Shown piece after piece: positions 4,645 to 5,437 of a stretch of DNA of 5,437 nt. This DNA comes from CAYZPE01 sp964626625 (GTDB lineage: Bacteria; Patescibacteriota; Minisyncoccia; Phycocordibacterales; CAYZPE01). The position numbers and the translations under genes were made by a program. Each line of letters starts with the position of its first letter. Position 1 is the first letter of the stretch. The notes under the pieces were generated by a model. The model was not told the DNA's origin and made no database searches. It saw only the letters and a program-made list of their open reading frames with translations. The stretch is from contig CAZVFV010000042.1 in NCBI GenBank assembly GCA_964626625.1, positions 1-5,437 of the forward strand, read 5' to 3'.

Positions 4645-4715
4645 GCGGGATTAGTTTAATGGTAGAACTGCAGTTTTCCAAACTGTTAGCGGGAGTTCGA
4701 TTCCCCCATCCCGCA
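4645..4715 (+). tRNA. tRNA-Gly, anticodon TCC
   Basis: The acceptor GCGGGAT (4645-4651) pairs fully with ATCCCGC (4708-4714). The anticodon stem GCAGT/ACTGT (one G-T pair) encloses TTTCCAA with anticodon TCC at 4677-4679, reading GGA and GGG. The T-arm is GGGAG, loop TTCGATT, then CCCCC, which leaves an A-C mismatch at the 52-62 position. The discriminator is A4715 and CCA is not encoded. With the GCC isoacceptor at 62-135, this window covers the whole glycine codon box except for wobble details. Confidence 0.94.
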
Positions 4716-4730
4716 CATGATATACACAAT

Positions 4731-4754
4731 AACCCATGCGAATGCATGGGTTTT
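4731..4754 (+). terminator. Terminator after tRNA-Gly(TCC)
   Basis: AACCCATGC (4731-4739) and GCATGGGTT (4744-4752) form a perfect 9-bp stem with loop GAAT, followed by TTGTTG. The T tract is short, so some read-through into the structured stretch downstream is possible. Confidence 0.7.
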
Positions 4755-4787
4755 GTTGTAGATCACTGTGGTGGGGGAATCGAAAGA

Positions 4788-5161
4788 CGGAGGTCGCGAA
4801 GCCGGTGCGTAGCAACCGTGGCCGAGTCCGGGTGAGAAGCGAATATCTTTCCGTTTCGCAAGACCTTGTGAGCTGTTTTGTGAGCGAAGCGAAACAAAAG
4901 AGCCAAGATGTACTGCTCCGGTATGGAGATGTCCGTAAAGATATTCGGGCATGCGGAGTGCAAATGCAATGCGGACGAATTTTTACCAAAACTATTTTTT
5001 GGGGTGAGCTTGTGTGGGACACAAGTGCAAAACCTTGAGCGTTCTGTAATCAGAATGCGAAAGGTGTACAGCTTCTGTAGGAAGAGGATTTGGTAAAATC
5101 TCGACTCTGATTTCCCGCCCGCAGAAAGGGGTCTGGAGAGTGAATGCGGGAGGTTTTTTTT
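4788..5161 (+). ncRNA. Candidate structured non-coding RNA
   Basis: About 400 bp from 4755 to 5161 hold no credible protein gene but many helices. Domain 1: CGGA (4788-4791) with TCCG (4827-4830), GGTC (4792-4795) with GGCC (4820-4823), and CGGT (4803-4806) with ACCG (4815-4818). Domain 2: an 11-bp long-range helix, CGAATATCTTT (4840-4850) with AAAGATATTCG (4937-4947). It encloses a stem made of CTTG/CAAG, GCT/AGC and TTTTGT/ACAAAA (4865-4907), and a CTCC/GGAG hairpin (4916-4928). Domain 3: a 10-bp helix, TTTTACCAAA (4981-4990) with TTTGGTAAAA (5089-5098). It encloses CTTGTGT/ACACAAG (5009-5025), GCGTTCTG/CAGAATGC (5039-5058) and TACAG/CTGTA (5067-5079). A GC hairpin with eight T ends the unit. 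I searched by eye for RNase P, tmRNA, SRP and 6S signatures and did not find them. The 5' end is uncertain. It could be processed from a tRNA read-through, and no strong promoter was seen. Helices were found by eye, without energy calculation or comparison. Confidence 0.55.
5113..5161 (+). terminator. Terminator ending the candidate RNA
   Basis: TCCCGC (5113-5118) pairs with GCGGGA (5146-5151), followed by GG and eight T (5154-5161). CAGA (5122-5125) and TCTG (5132-5135) can pair inside the loop. CCCGCA (5118-5123) with TGCGGG (5145-5150) is an alternative register. The direction fits plus-strand transcription. Confidence 0.72.
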
Positions 5162-5183
5162 AAAAAGTTTCGCGCAACTATAA

Positions 5184-5437
5184 TTATCTAAAAAATGATT
5201 TTTGACTACTCACAGTTTTGTTACAAATGTCTTGATAATTTGACGGAATATTTTTACAGAGCTTTTCTCCGGAAATATATGAACCTTCTTGATTCATATA
5301 CATACTGACGACTCCCACTACGCATGTTTCTTGATTTATAAATGACCCTGCTTGTCCACATAAAGCAAAAACATCATCGGTGTTGTTCATATTACGCTTT
5401 ATGGCTTCTGAACCAATACCGTGTATACAACTACTTT
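5184..5437 (-). CDS. C-terminal part of a Cys-rich HGxG-type protein, cut by the window edge
   Basis: The last 83 codons of a minus-strand gene are visible, and the frame is open to the right edge. It starts SSCIHGIGSEAIKRN and ends KSFFR before TAA. The five Cys fall in a pattern of C-x-HGIG, then C about 24 residues later, another about 13 later, and two near the end (LC and IC). This recalls Cys-rich proteins of unknown function in CPR bacteria and archaea with repeated CxHGxGH units, each with a following Cys. Here the His after HGIG is replaced by Ser, so the last unit may be degenerate. No membrane segment is seen in this part. Export would have to be judged from the missing N-terminus. 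The family assignment is from memory of the motif and is tentative. An ATG at 5388-5390 is internal and has no ribosome binding site. Confidence 0.62.
   Translation of the reverse strand, partial: SSCIHGIGSEAIKRNMNNTDDVFALCGQAGSFINQETCVVGVVSMYMNQEGSYISGEKLCKNIPSNYQDICNKTVSSQKSFFR

Noticed and set aside
4769..4800. Minus-strand T-loop-like sequence TTTCGATTCCCCC followed by ACCACA
   Set aside because: The bases before the loop do not pair with those after it, and no acceptor or anticodon stem can be drawn.
4651..5038. Long open frames on both strands over the stretch after tRNA-Gly(TCC)
   Set aside because: They overlap the tRNA or each other, lack ribosome binding sites, are rich in Ser, Arg, Cys and His as expected from translated structured RNA, and resemble no protein family I know.
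4788..5161. RNase P RNA, suggested by GAGTCCGGG at 4824-4832 and CAGAAA at 5122-5127
   Set aside because: The rest of the conserved GAGGAAAGTCC and ACAGAA...GGCTTA blocks and the P4 pairing are absent.
5352..5360. DnaA-box-like TTGTCCACA
   Set aside because: A single one-mismatch copy inside a coding region, with no cluster around it.
1..5437. CRISPR array, insertion sequence or transposase
   Set aside because: No regularly spaced repeats, no terminal inverted repeats and no transposase-like protein were found; the only long repeat is the two-copy 52-bp one.

Overview
The window looks like chromosomal DNA from a small, AT-rich bacterial genome, most likely a Patescibacteria (CPR, perhaps Parcubacteria) lineage. 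That placement is inference. It rests on AT-rich composition, three single tRNA genes of which two encode no CCA, several short genes of unknown family, an RNHCP zinc-ribbon protein, a Cys-rich HGxG-type protein, and genes without Shine-Dalgarno sites. All genes that end inside the window read normally with the standard code.

Layout from left to right. A promoter, tRNA-Gly(GCC) and a long hairpin terminator occupy 1-177. A gene-free AT-rich stretch (178-485) holds two or three DnaA-box-like repeats and an inverted repeat. It ends in a perfect parS centromere palindrome that overlaps the start codon of a YraN/UPF0102 nuclease-like gene (486-893). tRNA-Pro(TGG) follows, and directly after it lies a broken XRE-type helix-turn-helix gene with a TAA in place of its conserved Gln codon. 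Five bases further on begins a 385-residue protein of unknown family that carries an HEEQH (HExxH) motif.

From 2362 to 3444 the region looks rearranged. A fragment of an RNHCP gene abuts the end of the HEEQH gene and shares a 52-bp exact repeat with an intact RNHCP gene 895 bp downstream. Between the repeats sits a self-contained unit: a TTGACA promoter, a 166-residue protein I do not recognise, and a strong terminator. The intact RNHCP gene converges on a secreted or membrane-anchored trypsin/HtrA-like protease (3474-4574, minus strand). The two share a 20-bp-stem bidirectional terminator that contains both stop codons.

The right end has a promoter, tRNA-Gly(TCC) and its terminator, then about 400 bp with no credible protein gene. 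This stretch folds on paper into several nested and long-range helices and ends in a GC-rich hairpin plus eight T. It is my best candidate for an undescribed structured RNA. The 3' part of a Cys-rich minus-strand gene runs off the right edge.

Main leads: the candidate structured RNA (about 4788-5161), the parS/DnaA-box origin-like region, the repeat-bounded cassette, and the dead XRE gene paired with an HExxH protein, which recalls but is not the XRE-ImmA/IrrE arrangement.
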